64,000 nucleotides of DNA, taken from Actinostola sp. cb2023 (lineage: Eukaryota; Cnidaria; Anthozoa; Actiniaria; Actinostolidae). The notes below the pieces were generated by a model. The model had not been told where the DNA came from. It saw only the letters and a program-made list of their open reading frames with translations, and did not search any database. The DNA lies in assembly GCA_033675265.1 (NCBI GenBank), contig JAUJYZ010000825.1, positions 248,001-312,000 on the forward strand. Direction: 5' to 3'. The position numbers and the translations under genes are program-made. This document shows, in pieces, positions 47,701 to 60,600 of this stretch (its first letter is position 1; each line of letters opens with the position of its first letter).

Positions 47701-50700
47701 CTTCTAAAGAGAAATCAGTTGGCTCTTCGTCAAGGAGTGACTCTGTATCTACTGGGTTGTTGACTTCGTATTTGTTGTCCAAGTATATTGACGTCCCGTG
47801 TTGGAATGCAGTGTCGACTTTGCTCGAGGAAACTGTTGGATCTGTACCTATAAAAGGAGAGGTTCGGCGTCAGTTGGTCTAGTCGACCGACACTATGTTT
47901 GTCTAAGAGGACACTTCCTGGCTCTTCCTAGCTGAATATATATATCCATTTCCCTGACTCATTACAAATGATAATGATGATATCATGACTACGGACCAAT
48001 GATAACGATCGATGCTACTGCTGAAGATAAGGATTAGTTTGGTGATCTTATACTAGCTGCTAACGACTAGCTGTAACGGCGAAGATGACACTGATGATGA
48101 TGATGATGATGATGAAGACGACGATGACGATTCTGATTAATGATGCTGCTGAACATAATGGTTGCGGTGATCACTGATACCGCTGTTCAGTACAGCAGAT
48201 GACTGTGAAAAATCACGGCGCACAACACTGTCACGCTACGGCACTGCACTGTCACGGCACTGTCACGACACGGCACTGTCACGATACTATCACGCTACGG
48301 CACTGCACTGTCACGACACTGTCACGACACTGTCACGACACTGTCACGACACTGTCACGACACTGTCACGACACTGTCACGACACTGTCACGACACGGCA
48401 CTGTCACGACACTGTCACGCTACGGCACTGCACTGTCACGACACTGTCACGACACTGTCACGACACTGTCACGACACTGTCACGACACTGTCACGACACT
48501 GTCACGACACTGTCACGACACGGCACTGTCACGACACTGTCACGCTACGGCACTGTCACGACACTGTCACGACACTGTCACGGCACTGTCACGACACTGT
48601 CACGCTACGGCACTGCACTGTCACGACACTGTCACGACACGGCACTGTCACGATACTGTCGCGGCACGGGTTCATTCAAAATGCTAAAACATTACGTGCG
48701 GTCACGTAAGTTTTTCACAGTCATACGAAATCAACTCTAACAAAGACTATCCTGATGATGATGATGAGGACAATGATGACGATACCACGATGAGGATGAT
48801 GACGATGAAGATGACGACATTCGATACTCACGTTGACTCGTGAACTGACTGAGTTCTTTGACTTGTCGTTTGACACCATAAGCCGGCAGCCGGTGAACCG
48901 GGGAGTGTTTCTCGTTGTTGGACAGGAGATGAAGAACGATAAACGAAGCCACGACGAAAAACAACAAAACTCCAAACTGTTTCTTCTGCAAGAAAATAAG
49001 TAAAATATTAAATAAACTGTTTATATTTTGGTCATATACTCAATCTCTTTATGTGACTTTTATGTGACGTTTATGTTACAATATGTCATGTCACACTATC
49101 TAACCAATCAATTAAGAGACTAGCTGTACAGTAATTAGTAATAGGAATAAGCATAGATCATATGCCAGTCTTGTGTAAGTCTTAGGTTAATAAAGAAATT
49201 GATTCTAGAGACACATATATGGTAGTCCTGAGGTATTATAACATAGACGTTTGTGTGACTTTTATGTGACGGCTTTTATGTAACTTTAATGTGACTTTTA
49301 TGCGACTTTTATGCGACTTTTATGCGACTTTTATGTGACGGCTTTTATGTGACGGCTTTTATGTGACGGCTTTTATGTGACTTTTATGTGACTTTTATGT
49401 GACTTTTATGTGACTTTTATGTGACTTTTATGTGACTTTTATGTGACTTTTATGTGACTTTTATGTGACTTTTATGTGATTTTTATGTGACTTTCAAGTG
49501 ACTTTCAAGTGACTTTCATGTGACTTTCATGTGATTTGTATTCCCTTCAGTAAAAGGTGCCTATCACCTTTATGTAGTCAATCGATTATAGCTATATACA
49601 GTCCGATTTGCAAAAATTCTGGCCGCCACGATATATCAATATATCAATATATCGGGTGCATTATGGGTAATTAAATAATACTATTTTGAGTTTCCTAACT
49701 TATTACATGTAAATGAAGCAAAATTTACAAACAACAAACGTATGACTAAAATAAACATTATACTAAATATTTATACCAACTTTGCTGGCGTTAACCCGCT
49801 TTAAGGGGAATTTGCTATTATTTAATTACCCATAATGCACCCGATATATTGATATATTGATATATTGATATTTCGTAGCGGCCAGAATTTTTGCAAATGA
49901 CTGTATGTATAAGGAAATGACTGGATTGGTTTAGTTTTTGACTTAGGGAGGTTCTAAATCGCGATATGCTGAATTGATGTTGCCAACTTAACCCACTATA
50001 ACTTATTTCAGGAGTCCATATTCTGAAATAGGAAGAAAATTGAAAATTCATTTACACAAAGACTAGTAATAATATTTTGCACGTTAAAAATGTCACTATA
50101 ACCTGCGTTTTCGTATAATCCTTATTGCAATGCTCATTTGCATATATATTGAGATTTATTACTTAGGCCTACCGTGTATGTACTCCGGATCCTAGAGTTG
50201 TCGTCTTTAAGTTGAGGGACGCGACTTTTAGGCAACAAAAGTAAATTTAAGGCGACTTATGGACTCGGAGTATAGCTAAGGCCTGCATGTATGTTTATCA
50301 AGGGCCATTGACCCGGCCGAACGGAAGGTAATTTCATTTATAAATAGTGTTATTTTAATATACCTTATTATCACTTATTTTCGCGCGTCCTTGATTTCGC
50401 GAAAATGTCAGAGGCATATTTCGCGAGGCTTTAATTTCGCGATTTTGCAGAAAAAACGTGTATAAGGGAACTTAATTTCGCGTTTGTTTTAATCATGATC
50501 TGGCTCAGTATAGTGACAGATTGTTTTGAATCAGGCAAATGATTTAACAATTCACATCTTGGCATATTTTTGTAACGTTATTCTATGTACAAGTTAGAAT
50601 GTAACAAAACAATTTTAAAAGATACATATACTGGTATATACGTGCACTCGTTTTAGGAGCACGACGTTTGTTATTTTGTGTGAAGCAATACGTTCTTTTT

Positions 50701-51197
50701 TATCACAATGTTCGTTCGCCGCGTGACATTCAATTTCGCGTCGTTAATTTTCGCGGTAATTATTATTCGTGGGTCTTTAATTTCGCGATTTTTTTTCAAA
50801 CGCGAAAATCGCGAAATCAAAGACGCGCGAAAATAAGTGATAATAAGGTATATGATATATAATACATCTAATGTAATCATTGTCTAATATTTTTCTTTCA
50901 CATTCTATGTACATGACCCAATTGTTTTCATTTAAGAAAACCATTTCTTTTCTTGAATTTTTCGCCCACATAATCACAGTAATTCCATATAATAAAATAT
51001 CCCAAACACCTACACAGGCTAAGGTATGGCCTTGTCGTAAAACACAGCTGTGTGACGAGTGCTTATTCTCGCTGTACTGCCTGCTGGGACGGGTACGACT
51101 AACAGTACGGCAGAGAATCTCAAAATTTGAGTTTTGAAACAAATGAATTTATTTCAAGTTCTAATTGACTCACCAGTGTGTAGATGAAATACATCAT
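44781..51197 (-). CDS. DUF229 (sulfatase-fold-like) type II membrane protein, with an apparent frameshift
   Basis: Exons in order: 51197-51174 (MMYFIYTL), 48985-48832, 47847-44781; phases agree. Exons 1-2 give a signal anchor (KKQFGVLLFFVVASFIVLHL). Exon 3 first encodes a charged stalk rich in RRDKEL-type repeats (about 47670-47270), then a Cys-containing region. At 46760 that frame ends in TGA, overlapping an ATG (46763) that opens the next frame for 660 residues to TAA at 44781. The second part holds LLEDAVSRSHFYRSLPKT, IVYTHLNTGHES and TIIISDHGSK, hallmarks of DUF229, whose fold resembles sulfatases; activity is not established. The break falls in the middle of what should be one domain region (EANYRE, then GFNFCFLKCG), so it is likely an indel, a sequencing error or a recent lesion. 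Likely a luminal or extracellular protein. Confidence 0.8.
47270..47670 (-). repeat. Coding repeat: RRDKEL-type stalk of the DUF229 protein
   Basis: Imperfect 6-11 residue units such as SRRDKENLPRDRE and LRRRDKELPRRD. At DNA level they repeat TTTGTCACG-like words on the plus strand. The adjacent intron carries a separate minisatellite with the core TGTCACG. Confidence 0.8.
48215..48665. repeat. 11-bp minisatellite (CACTGTCACGA)n in DUF229 gene intron 2
   Basis: About 40 units with GGCACTG and CTACGG variants. ORFs with an 11-residue period are repeat artefacts. It lies about 370 bp upstream of exon 3 of the minus-strand gene. Confidence 0.95.
49254..49538. repeat. 12-bp minisatellite (TTTTATGTGACT)n in DUF229 gene intron 1
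   Basis: Over 20 units with GGCTTTTATGTGAC and TTTCAAGTGAC variants. Confidence 0.95.
49597..49905. mobile_element. MITE with TACAG-ATTTGCAAA ends, copy 2
   Basis: TACAGTCCGATTTGCAAAAA and its inverse TTTTTGCAAATGACTGTA. Arms share ATTCTGGCCGC and ATATCGGGTGCATTATGGG with their inverse, and match the copy at 3141-3416. Confidence 0.8.
50361..50850. mobile_element. 490-bp MITE with TACCTTATTATCACTT ends
   Basis: The left TACCTTATTATCACTTATTT and the right inverse AAATAAGTGATAATAAGGTA are matched; inner arms are rich in TTTCGCGAAA-type words. Flanks are TA-rich (TATA). DUF229 gene intron 1. No transposase. Confidence 0.8.
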
Positions 51198-51652
51198 TTT
51201 GTCGTCAAGCCACAGCCATCAGATTTGACAAAATGTAGAAAATACTGACATCTTTTAAGCCAGGTTTATATCGCAGATTAACTTTTTCGGTCGCGTTTCC
51301 TGGTCGAGGGTCGCGAGAAAGGTCATTTCCCAGTTAAGCTAATGGTGTAATATATTCTACTATATGTTCCGCTAACAATGAAAATCTTAACTTGTTTAGC
51401 AAGTCACATTATTGCCACCCTACCATAAACAACAGAACCACCATCTACGGACTGGTCCATGTCTGGTCTTCCAGCGCGGTGCGGGATTCCTGTGCCTTTC
51501 GCATGAAACCCAGGCCCTTTCACACATCCAAGCCGGTGGCAGCCTGAGTCGGTTCACTCTGCCATCTTGGATTTTCACCGGATTTTTTTGTCAAATTCGT
51601 CTTCAAAAAACGTCAAAATTACTTCATAAAACAGCAAGAATACTCCTCGAAG
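51198..51652. promoter_or_regulatory. Shared upstream region of the divergent DUF229 and GPS1 genes
   Basis: About 455 bp separate the two start codons, reading away from each other. A bidirectional promoter is inferred from layout only; no TATA box or known element was identified. 5' untranslated exons could alter the picture. Confidence 0.35.
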
Positions 51653-54600
51653 ATGCCGCTTCCGGCTAGAGGGGCAAGACAAAATGAGGTTTGTTGTGTT
51701 GGTTTGTTTTTGTGGGGTTTTTGACCCGAGTTTTCAACGATGTTGTTCATGACATGTTGTCAACTTTTGTTTGTACAAATCATTTTTTTTTTGTACTTTG
51801 ACTTTGTAGTCTGTGGAGCCTATGCAGGTTGATATAGCACCTGAAGCAGACCAGCAAGCAGTTGAAGATAACTTTATCATAGAAGCAGCTACAATTGTGA
51901 GTGCAGGTCTTATGCAATTCATTTTGACATAGAAAATACAACCATCTCTCTGCTCCATAATTTGATAGATTTTGATTTCTGCTGTTGTAGGATCTCGATG
52001 TGTATGCTTCCAACTACGTTGGCTTAACTAAGCTAAACAGACTATTGTTTGTTGCTAAACACTGTCCAGCATTAGAAATTGATGCTTTAAGGTAACACAC
52101 ACATAGCCTTATAGTTATAGTGGTTTATAAAATAATTTAGATATAACGCGCGCTCTCATTGGTCAAAACACCGTTTTAGATGAGAGTATATAAACACGCT
52201 ACGTCATGACCTTGAACGACCTTGAAGCGATGTAGTGGATTTGATCGACACCAAATATTTGTTTTTCTGCTGTTACATATTTTCAACGAAAGCCATATAA
52301 TTAGTTTTTCTTGTTTTCTCAAGTTCAAGTTCTATCTAGATGTGATTTTGCTGTTTTGAAACTGAAAACTTGCAAGAATTGAGTTTTAAATACACCAAAA
52401 ACTGGCGACGAATCGTCCACTTTTGTCGACAAATCACACTATAAACGAAGAGAACTAAATAATCTAACTGCTCAGTTTTCTCAATCACATACTAACCGTT
52501 CTATGAGTTCTATAGTTTGTCAAGTCAGTTAACGATGCCTGAAAATACCAAGCAACGATAGCCGTATTTAATATAAGCTTAAACTTACTCACAAAACAGA
52601 GCGATTCTTGTAGCTACAATTACAAATTGACAAGCTGTTCGCCGGACAATATCTCTAGTAAAATATGTCAAAGAGAAAAAATATTGTCAAATGTCTCAAA
52701 AACGTCCATCGTGTATACATTCTTGTCGAGAAAAACGCTGAAAAGATTTTAAAATACGACAAAAACTGTGAATATTTGGCTACCTGACTTCGTGCTCATT
52801 CATCTAGTTGTCAAATATTTCGGCAAAAAGTTGGTGATTCGTCTTCATTAGCTCAGCTTTTCTTCGTTTTTCGTATTTACAGGATACACAAACTGATAAA
52901 GGAAGCCGTAAGAAGCATTCTTCTTTAATTTTCTGATAGAAAACGTTTTTCCTGTCAAAACACTTACTTAAACGGCGATACGGCACAGATAAAAGTTGTC
53001 GAGTCGCTTGGCATTTTGATTTCTTTCGCGAGATTTGATTGGACGATGGGCGATTTCTGATGATTTTCAGGAGAATTGCAAATTTGATCAGTAGAATCTC
53101 GCGTAAATAAACGTTTTTTTCAAAAAGAAATCATTGTAGTTATTTTATAAAAGAAATATAAAACAGTTTTCCGTTTTATATACTCTGATCTAAACACTTG
53201 GGATGTTGGGAGAACACTTGAGAAGCTGGAAACCACTCCGCTTCGCGTCGTGGTTTCCTACGCTTCTCTCGTGTTCTCCCAACATCCCACGTGTTTAGAT
53301 CAGAGTATATAAAACGGAAAACTGTTTTATATTTCTTAAGTATAAATGGCCCTGGGAAATGGATTCAAGATTTGATTCACCTGTTATAAACATTGTTGAT
53401 TCCCAATGTTGAAAATGGTTTGTTGAAATGGTGTTGAATGGATGTTGAAAGAGGTTTGAGTTTGAATAAACTTTGCTTCAACATCTCTTCAACGTTTCTT
53501 TTGTTCTCACATATGTTGAATCCGTCAGCCATCCACTTTCAATATTACAGCACGCCGCCACAAAGCTCCCAACCATGACCACATTTAATGTATTCACATG
53601 CTTTTGTCTCGCCATCCTCCAATTAGAAGTTAGATCAGAGAAAAGATAAGACAATTCTGCAAAGTTTAATGGATAATGGCCAAGACGAAAGTATATAAAA
53701 AACATTATAGGTGGTCATACATTTGCGCTTCGTGCTGTAATTGTACAAGCACATGTACATGTATATAGAGTCGTTTTCACATGAGTGGGAATCTGTTACA
53801 TTTATGTACTGTACGGTTTGTGCCGTGTGGTGACCATGCTGTGTCAAAGCATTCTGATTGGTTGAGCAATGATTTTTAGCGCTGTGATTGGTTGAATAGA
53901 TGTCTTCGATTCCGTACCGGGACCGTAACTCCTTGCCGTAGGTTTCCCACTCATACGAAAATGACTATGTATGCTTGTCATGATTTTGCACTCTATCCAA
54001 TGTACATACATGTAGAGTCTTTTGGTACAGCTCATTCAAGAATGCTGGAGCAATGTTGAACGGTTCCTGTGAAACTCCTGTGAAATGATTCCTCAGTCAA
54101 GGAATCCTTAAATCACCCTTCTTTTTGTTACATACATTGAAATAGCATTTTCATCTAGATGCATTATAGCAGTGTTGTCAAAATAAGTCATGTCAGACTT
54201 CTCCATTGGTGTCACTTACAAAAATTACAACAACAGTACATGAAGACACTGAAGACACAGTACAGCATTACACACAATAATTGCCAGCATATCATCATAT
54301 TGCCAGCAATATTTCATGCAATGTTGTACCTTGCATTCGTACCATTACTTCTGTGGATGCATGGATGCATAACCTCACAAATGTAGTGACAACACTGCAC
54401 AAGATACTTCCATATATCAGTCATTTATTTATAAAATTATTGTTTTATTCTATTACAGAATAGCACTAAATTATGTTAAGCATACTTTCAATGTTCAACT
54501 GTATCAAGAAATTGTACAAAGACTAATAGACGCTTGGTAAGTAAGTTGTACAATTATTAGAGTATGCTGTCATGGATAAGCTATCATATTGTATTCGATC

Positions 54601-57600
54601 CATTCCATTTATCCCATTCCATCCTGTACTTGTCCCCTTAACCCTTTGACACCCAGAGATTTTTGAGTTTTTTAGCGATTTTCTGGACCTAATCACGCCA
54701 TAGGAAATTTCGATTCCATATAAGGGGTTTCCATGGAAATCTTGACAGTTCTGAAAGCCTGTGGGCTCGCTTCTTCACGTGTTCTGCCTTTCTTCTTGGG
54801 AGTTCGTAGGGGCTAGTAGTAATCACTACTCGAAAAGGCCAATTTTGCATTTTTAGAGTGTTTATAGCCATTATTCACCACAGAAGCCCCCAGGACAGCA
54901 TCATTAAGCTTGACTGGTGTGGTAGAGACCGTTCTCCTGGAAGAAATCAGGAGTTTAGATACGAATTCACGATCACATTTCGACGTTGCCGTTTGGAAAT
55001 TCAAAATGGCGGTCTCAATTGTGAAATCGTCTCTCTGGTCTTTCTGTGTTGGATTCCAGGACCTACAAAGGCATTTTTGGCGACTTTGGACTTGTAAAGA
55101 ATGCAACCGGTGCAATATTTTGCCTGTAGGACCGAGTGGCTCGACACTCTATATATTCTTAAAAGAGGGATTTTCGGGGGAGATCTATGCCGAAATTCCC
55201 GGATGTTTCCCGGCATCCTTTTCGGGCGTGCAGAAGGAAAACACGTGTTAGCGAAAGTGGTCCTAAGGAAATGGCTATTGTTCGGCGAGTTAAGGAAAAG
55301 AGAGGGCAAAATTCACGACTATATCAAGAAGAGAGATGGAAGTTTGCTGAGAAAGTGGCGTTTTGTTTCGCAAGGATGTATTTTGGAAGAAAATCCAAGT
55401 CAAATGTCAGTCATTTTCGAGGTGTAAAATTGCGTCAAAAACACGCATTTTTGATTTTTATGGCAAACAAATTGAACTAATGCCCAGAAATCGGACCTGT
55501 AAGTCAGTTTACTTGAGGTTAAAATATGAAGAGTTATCTAGTTGTCACTAATAACTGGCCATGAGATCGATGTTACGAAAATTCAGAAAGTTAGAATTTT
55601 TCAAAGCAGTATCGATTTTTACGGGCGGTTTCGGGCGCCGTGGGAGTCAAAGGGTTAATCCATTAATCCACTTTCCTTCCTTCCTTCCTTCCTTCCTTCC
55701 TTCCTTCCTTCCTTCCTTCCTTCCTTCCTTCCTTCCTTCCTTCCTTCCTTCCTTCCTTCCTTCCTTCCTTCCTTCCTTCCTTCCTTCCTTCCTTCCTTCC
55801 TTCCTTCCTTCCTTCCTTCCTTCCTTCCTTCCTTCCTTCCTTCCTTCCTTCCTTCCTTCCTTTCCTTTCTTCCTTTCCTCCTTCCTTGCTTCCCTACTTC
55901 AATCAATGAATTAACTTTATTTTGACATGGTAAATGGCTCCGTAAACTACTTCCTTCTCTCCTTCCTTCTTCCCTCCTTTCTTTTCCTTTCTTTCTTTGT
56001 TCATTTCTTCCTTTTTACCATCCTTTTCTCCCTCCATTTTTCCTATCTTTCTTTCTGTCTTTCTTCTTCCCGTCACTCAAAATTGTTTCATTTCCTTAGT
56101 AATAGACATGGTGATATTGAACCACCTGCGGTAGAGACAACTTGGGTTGAGACTACAAGCAAGAAATCAGCTTTGAAGGTGACACTAGTTACTGAACAAT
56201 AAACAGCCTTTTTATCATGAATCCTGCACTGCTTGGACGTACATGTTGATGTAGTCTTGAATTGTTTTGATATCAATAATTGCATTTGTAAACACAGGAT
56301 CTGGTAAATCCCTGATGTATACACAAATGTGTTCTTTAGTTTAAAGATAGAGTCGTTTTCGTAAGAGTGGGAAACCTACGGTGCCGTGACACTCAAATGG
56401 CTTCCTCTCTGAACCAATCAAAAAGCATGTAGCTGCATCTCATCCAAACAAACTCTTTCAATGTGGTGCGGTGCGGTGACGGTGCAGTAACTTTCCCACT
56501 CGTACGAAAATGACTCTAATCTGCTTTCAACCCATACATTCAATTATACAACTTTATTTGGTTACACTTGCCACTACAACATGGCCAAATCTTATATCTT
56601 TTCTATTTTTACCACTTGAATAGCTTGAAAAACTGGACACAGACTTGAAAAACTGTAAGACTAACTCTATCAAAGAAAGCGTAAGGTAATAATGTCATCC
56701 CTCATGGCATTGAGACAGGGAAATATGGAACATATATATACACATGAATATGGACCAACCAGTATGTTCATGTAATTAGTTGAAATCCCAGGGGGGAAAA
56801 GCAGTGTGTGCAAAAAGCTAGGACTATCTACTCAATTTCCTGGTCCATCCACACAACCAGACTAACTGGTATATATATCTATCTCATTATCAAATTGTCC
56901 AGACAGAGCAGCTGGTCCAGTCAAAGAGTGCCTTGGTCTTATTTAACAACTTTATTGGGTTAACTACTACATTGTATCTACTACATGTACTAACTACTTT
57001 TGCCTTCGCTTCAAATTTATTTGTTTTTGTTTACATGAAGTTTGTTTTTGCATTCATAGGCGTGGTCATGATGACCTTGGAGATCACTATTTTGAATGCG
57101 GCGATCTGAAGTAAGTTAGATGTACATATATACAATGTACAGTGATAATGATGATGATATTAATAGACTGTCATTGTATTGTGTACATATATACAATGTA
57201 CAGTGATAATGATGATGATGCTAACAATAGACTGTCATTGTATTGTATAGTAATGCACTCAAGTGTTACTCAAGAGCAAGGGATTACTGCACTAGTGCCA
57301 AGCATGTAGTCAACATGTGTTGGAATGTTATCAAAGTAAGTAGTTTCACACAATCCTGTAGACTGACTGACTGACTGACCAACCAACCAACTAGCTGACT
57401 GACTGACCAACTGAAACACCCACCAACCCACCGACTGACTGCCACGTCTGTCTGACTGACTGAATGACTGACTGAATGATTGACTGACTGAATGAATGAA
57501 TGATTGACTGACTGAATATCTGACTGCCATGTCTAACTGAATGAATGGCTGAATGAATGACTGAATGATTGACTGAATTTTGTTATGGCCACAAGTTTAT

Positions 57601-60600
57601 CAGTTTACTTCTATACTGTCACGTGTTTAAATAAAGTCTTACTTACTTACTGACTGACTGACTGACTGAATGAATGAATGAATGAATGAATAAATGAATG
57701 ACTGACTGCCACGTCTGACTGAATGAATGACTGACTGAATGAATGAAATAATGACTGAATGATTGACTGACTGAATGAATGACTGTTTGAATGACTGACT
57801 GACACATCTGACTGACTGAATGAATGACTGAATGATTGACTGACTGACTGACTGACTGACTGAATAAATGACTAACTGCCACGTCTGACTGAATGAATGA
57901 TTGACTGATTGAATGAATGACTGACTGAATGAATGACTGACTGAATGAATGACTGAATGAATGAATGACTGAATGATTGAATGAATGAATGACTGAATAA
58001 ATGAATGACTGCCACGTCTGAATGAATGAATGAATGACTGAATAAATGAATGACTGCCACGTCTGAATGAATGAATGAATGACTGACTGACTGCCAGCCA
58101 CGTCTGACTGAGTGAATGACTGACTGACTGACTGAAAGAATGACTGAATGATTGACTAACTGAATGAATGAATGAATGAATATGAATAAGCCAAATTGTA
58201 TGCTCAAATACCTACATGTATATATATATTGTATCTGATGATCACCTTCCATTAGGTCAGTATTCATATGGGGAACTGGGCTCATGTGTTAAATTATGTC
58301 AACAAAGCTGAGAACACAACAGAACTAACAGAGGTACATGTAGCCTACTTCACATAAACTTACATGGATTGTGTTATGGTGCTTTCCATTTGACCAGACA
58401 AACCAGTCTGTCAGCTCATTGGTTAAGAACAGAAACACACCAGAAACACATCTAAAGTGTAAAATTATCAATTTTACACTTTAGATAGGTAGATAGGCAG
58501 GTCCACATCAGGACTAAAGTCTTGCGTCATGTAAACAAACCTGCAGAAACAAATAAACTATGTATGTATGTATGTATGTACCAGTTCAGTCTGGATGTTC
58601 TTTGTCCTTGGTATCAAGGTAGTCCTTGTGCATCCTTTTTGTGTTCAAGATTGCGGCTGCTTGAGTTATATTATTAAAACCAGTGGACAGAGCAGTCAAA
58701 TAGAGAGCACATTGTCTTTGTGTCTCACTCAGAACTCCAAACACCACCAATTGTAGTAACTCTTTGTGTGTTTGTGTTTGTAGAAAGACAGAGGTCGCAA
58801 CACCACAACACTGACTAAACTAAAATGCGCTGCAGGTAATGAGCTTGTCCTCAACTGGACTTCCTTCCTGGAGTCCCCGAGATGTGTATGCTTAGTGATT
58901 TACAATGTAGAGTGCATCTCGGCACAAATGGCAGTGGTATATTTTATATTGATAGACTAGACAATCTTGTTTAGGTTTAGCAGAACTTTCATCTAAGAAG
59001 TACAAGTCTGCTGCCCGGTACTTCCTGCAGGCTCAGTTTGACAACACAGATTGTCCTGAGGTGAGTTTGTTCAGTGAATAACTGTTGGTTTAGTGACAGT
59101 GCATATAGATGCAAGTCTACTGTAGATGATGTATATATAATGTACATGTATATATATCATTATCGTCATCATCACTCATCATTGTCACTCATCATCATCA
59201 TCACTCATCATCATCATCACTCGTCAGCACTCATCATCATCACTTATTAATGCTAATTTGTGAGGTTCTTACATCGGTGGTCATTGTTGCTCTCCTGTCC
59301 AAGCTGTATTACTTTCTATGCTAATTTATAGCCAGTCTATTTGATAGTCGTTCAAACATGTCAAACAATAATGTCAAACATTTCTATTCAGCTCTTGTCA
59401 GCTAATAACGTAGCGATATATGGTGGACTGTGCGCGTTGGCTTCATTTGATCGCCAAGAATTACAGAAAAAAGTTTTGTGCAGCAGGTAGGAGTTTCTTT
59501 TTCTAATAGTATCTGTACATTATACCGGGTCTGAGTTATATTCAGTGAAAGTCTGCTTGCGGCATGCAAAATGCATCCAGTAGGCCTCACGTTAATTAAT
59601 TTGCAGGTCAGTCTTTGCACATTTTTTTACGATAAATGTTGTATTGTTTTTCAGCTCATTTAAACTGTTCCTGGAGCTAGAGCCACAATTGCGTGACATA
59701 CTGTACAAGTTCAACGAGTCACAGTACGCAATGTGTTTAAAACTATTGGATGACTTGAAGGTAATACTGCACTTACAGCCACTTTCTAACACTTACCGTA
59801 CGGACATGCGATTTCAATGCACACAGAAGATAGGTGTGACACAAATTATTGTCCCAGGGGGGGGGGGGGGGGGGATGGACCACGGACCTGGACGATGATG
59901 TAGTATACCCCCCTCTCCCCTTCCTGGGGTCAAATCGAGCATTACGCAGTGTATGAGTGTATGACAATATCCACTCATTGGTCAAATGTGTATCATGGTA
60001 CCCTGTGTAACCATTGTGTTGTCTTCACTCATTGGTCAAATGTGTTGTGGGATATCACTGTACCCTGTGTAACCATTGTGTTGTCTTCACTCATTGGTCA
60101 AATGTGTTGTGGGATATCACTGTACCCTGTGTAACCATTGTGTTGTCTTCACTCATTGGTCAAATGTGTTGTGGGATATCACTGTACCCTGTGTAACCAT
60201 TGTGTTGTGTGTGTCTTCACTCATTGGTCAATTGGTCAAATGTGTTGTGGGATATCACTGTACCCTGTGTAACCATTGTGTTGTCTTCACTCATTGGTCA
60301 AATGTGTTGTGGGATATCATATCACTGTACCCTGTGTACTCCTGTTGTGGGATATCACTGTACCCTGTGTACCCTGTGTAACCATTGTGTTGTCTTCACT
60401 CATTGGTCAAATGTGTTGTGGGATATCACTGTACCCTGTGTAACCATTGTGTTGTCTTCACTCATTGGTCAAATGTGTTGTGGGATATCACTGTACCCTG
60501 TGTAACCATTGTGTTGTCTTCACTCATTGGTCAAATGTGTTGCGGGGTATCACTGTACCCTGTGTAACTATTGTGTTGTTTTTAAGGATAATTTCATGCT

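Noticed and set aside
48199..48687. 162-codon RHCHDTVT ORF
   Set aside because: 11-bp satellite with 11-residue period; intronic.
48737..48991. Separate ORF start for the DUF229 signal anchor at 48991
   Set aside because: That codon is TTG inside the TTTTCTTGCAG acceptor; the true ATG is in the 24-nt first exon at 51197.
54813..55480. Overlapping ORFs in the TTAA-flanked element
   Set aside because: No transposase motif seen; kept as part of the element only.
55561..55914. SFLPSFLP and EGRK ORFs
   Set aside because: TTCC microsatellite on both strands.
57270..58285. [13 protein letters not shown]s
   Set aside because: TGAC/TGAA repeats of GPS1 intron 8.
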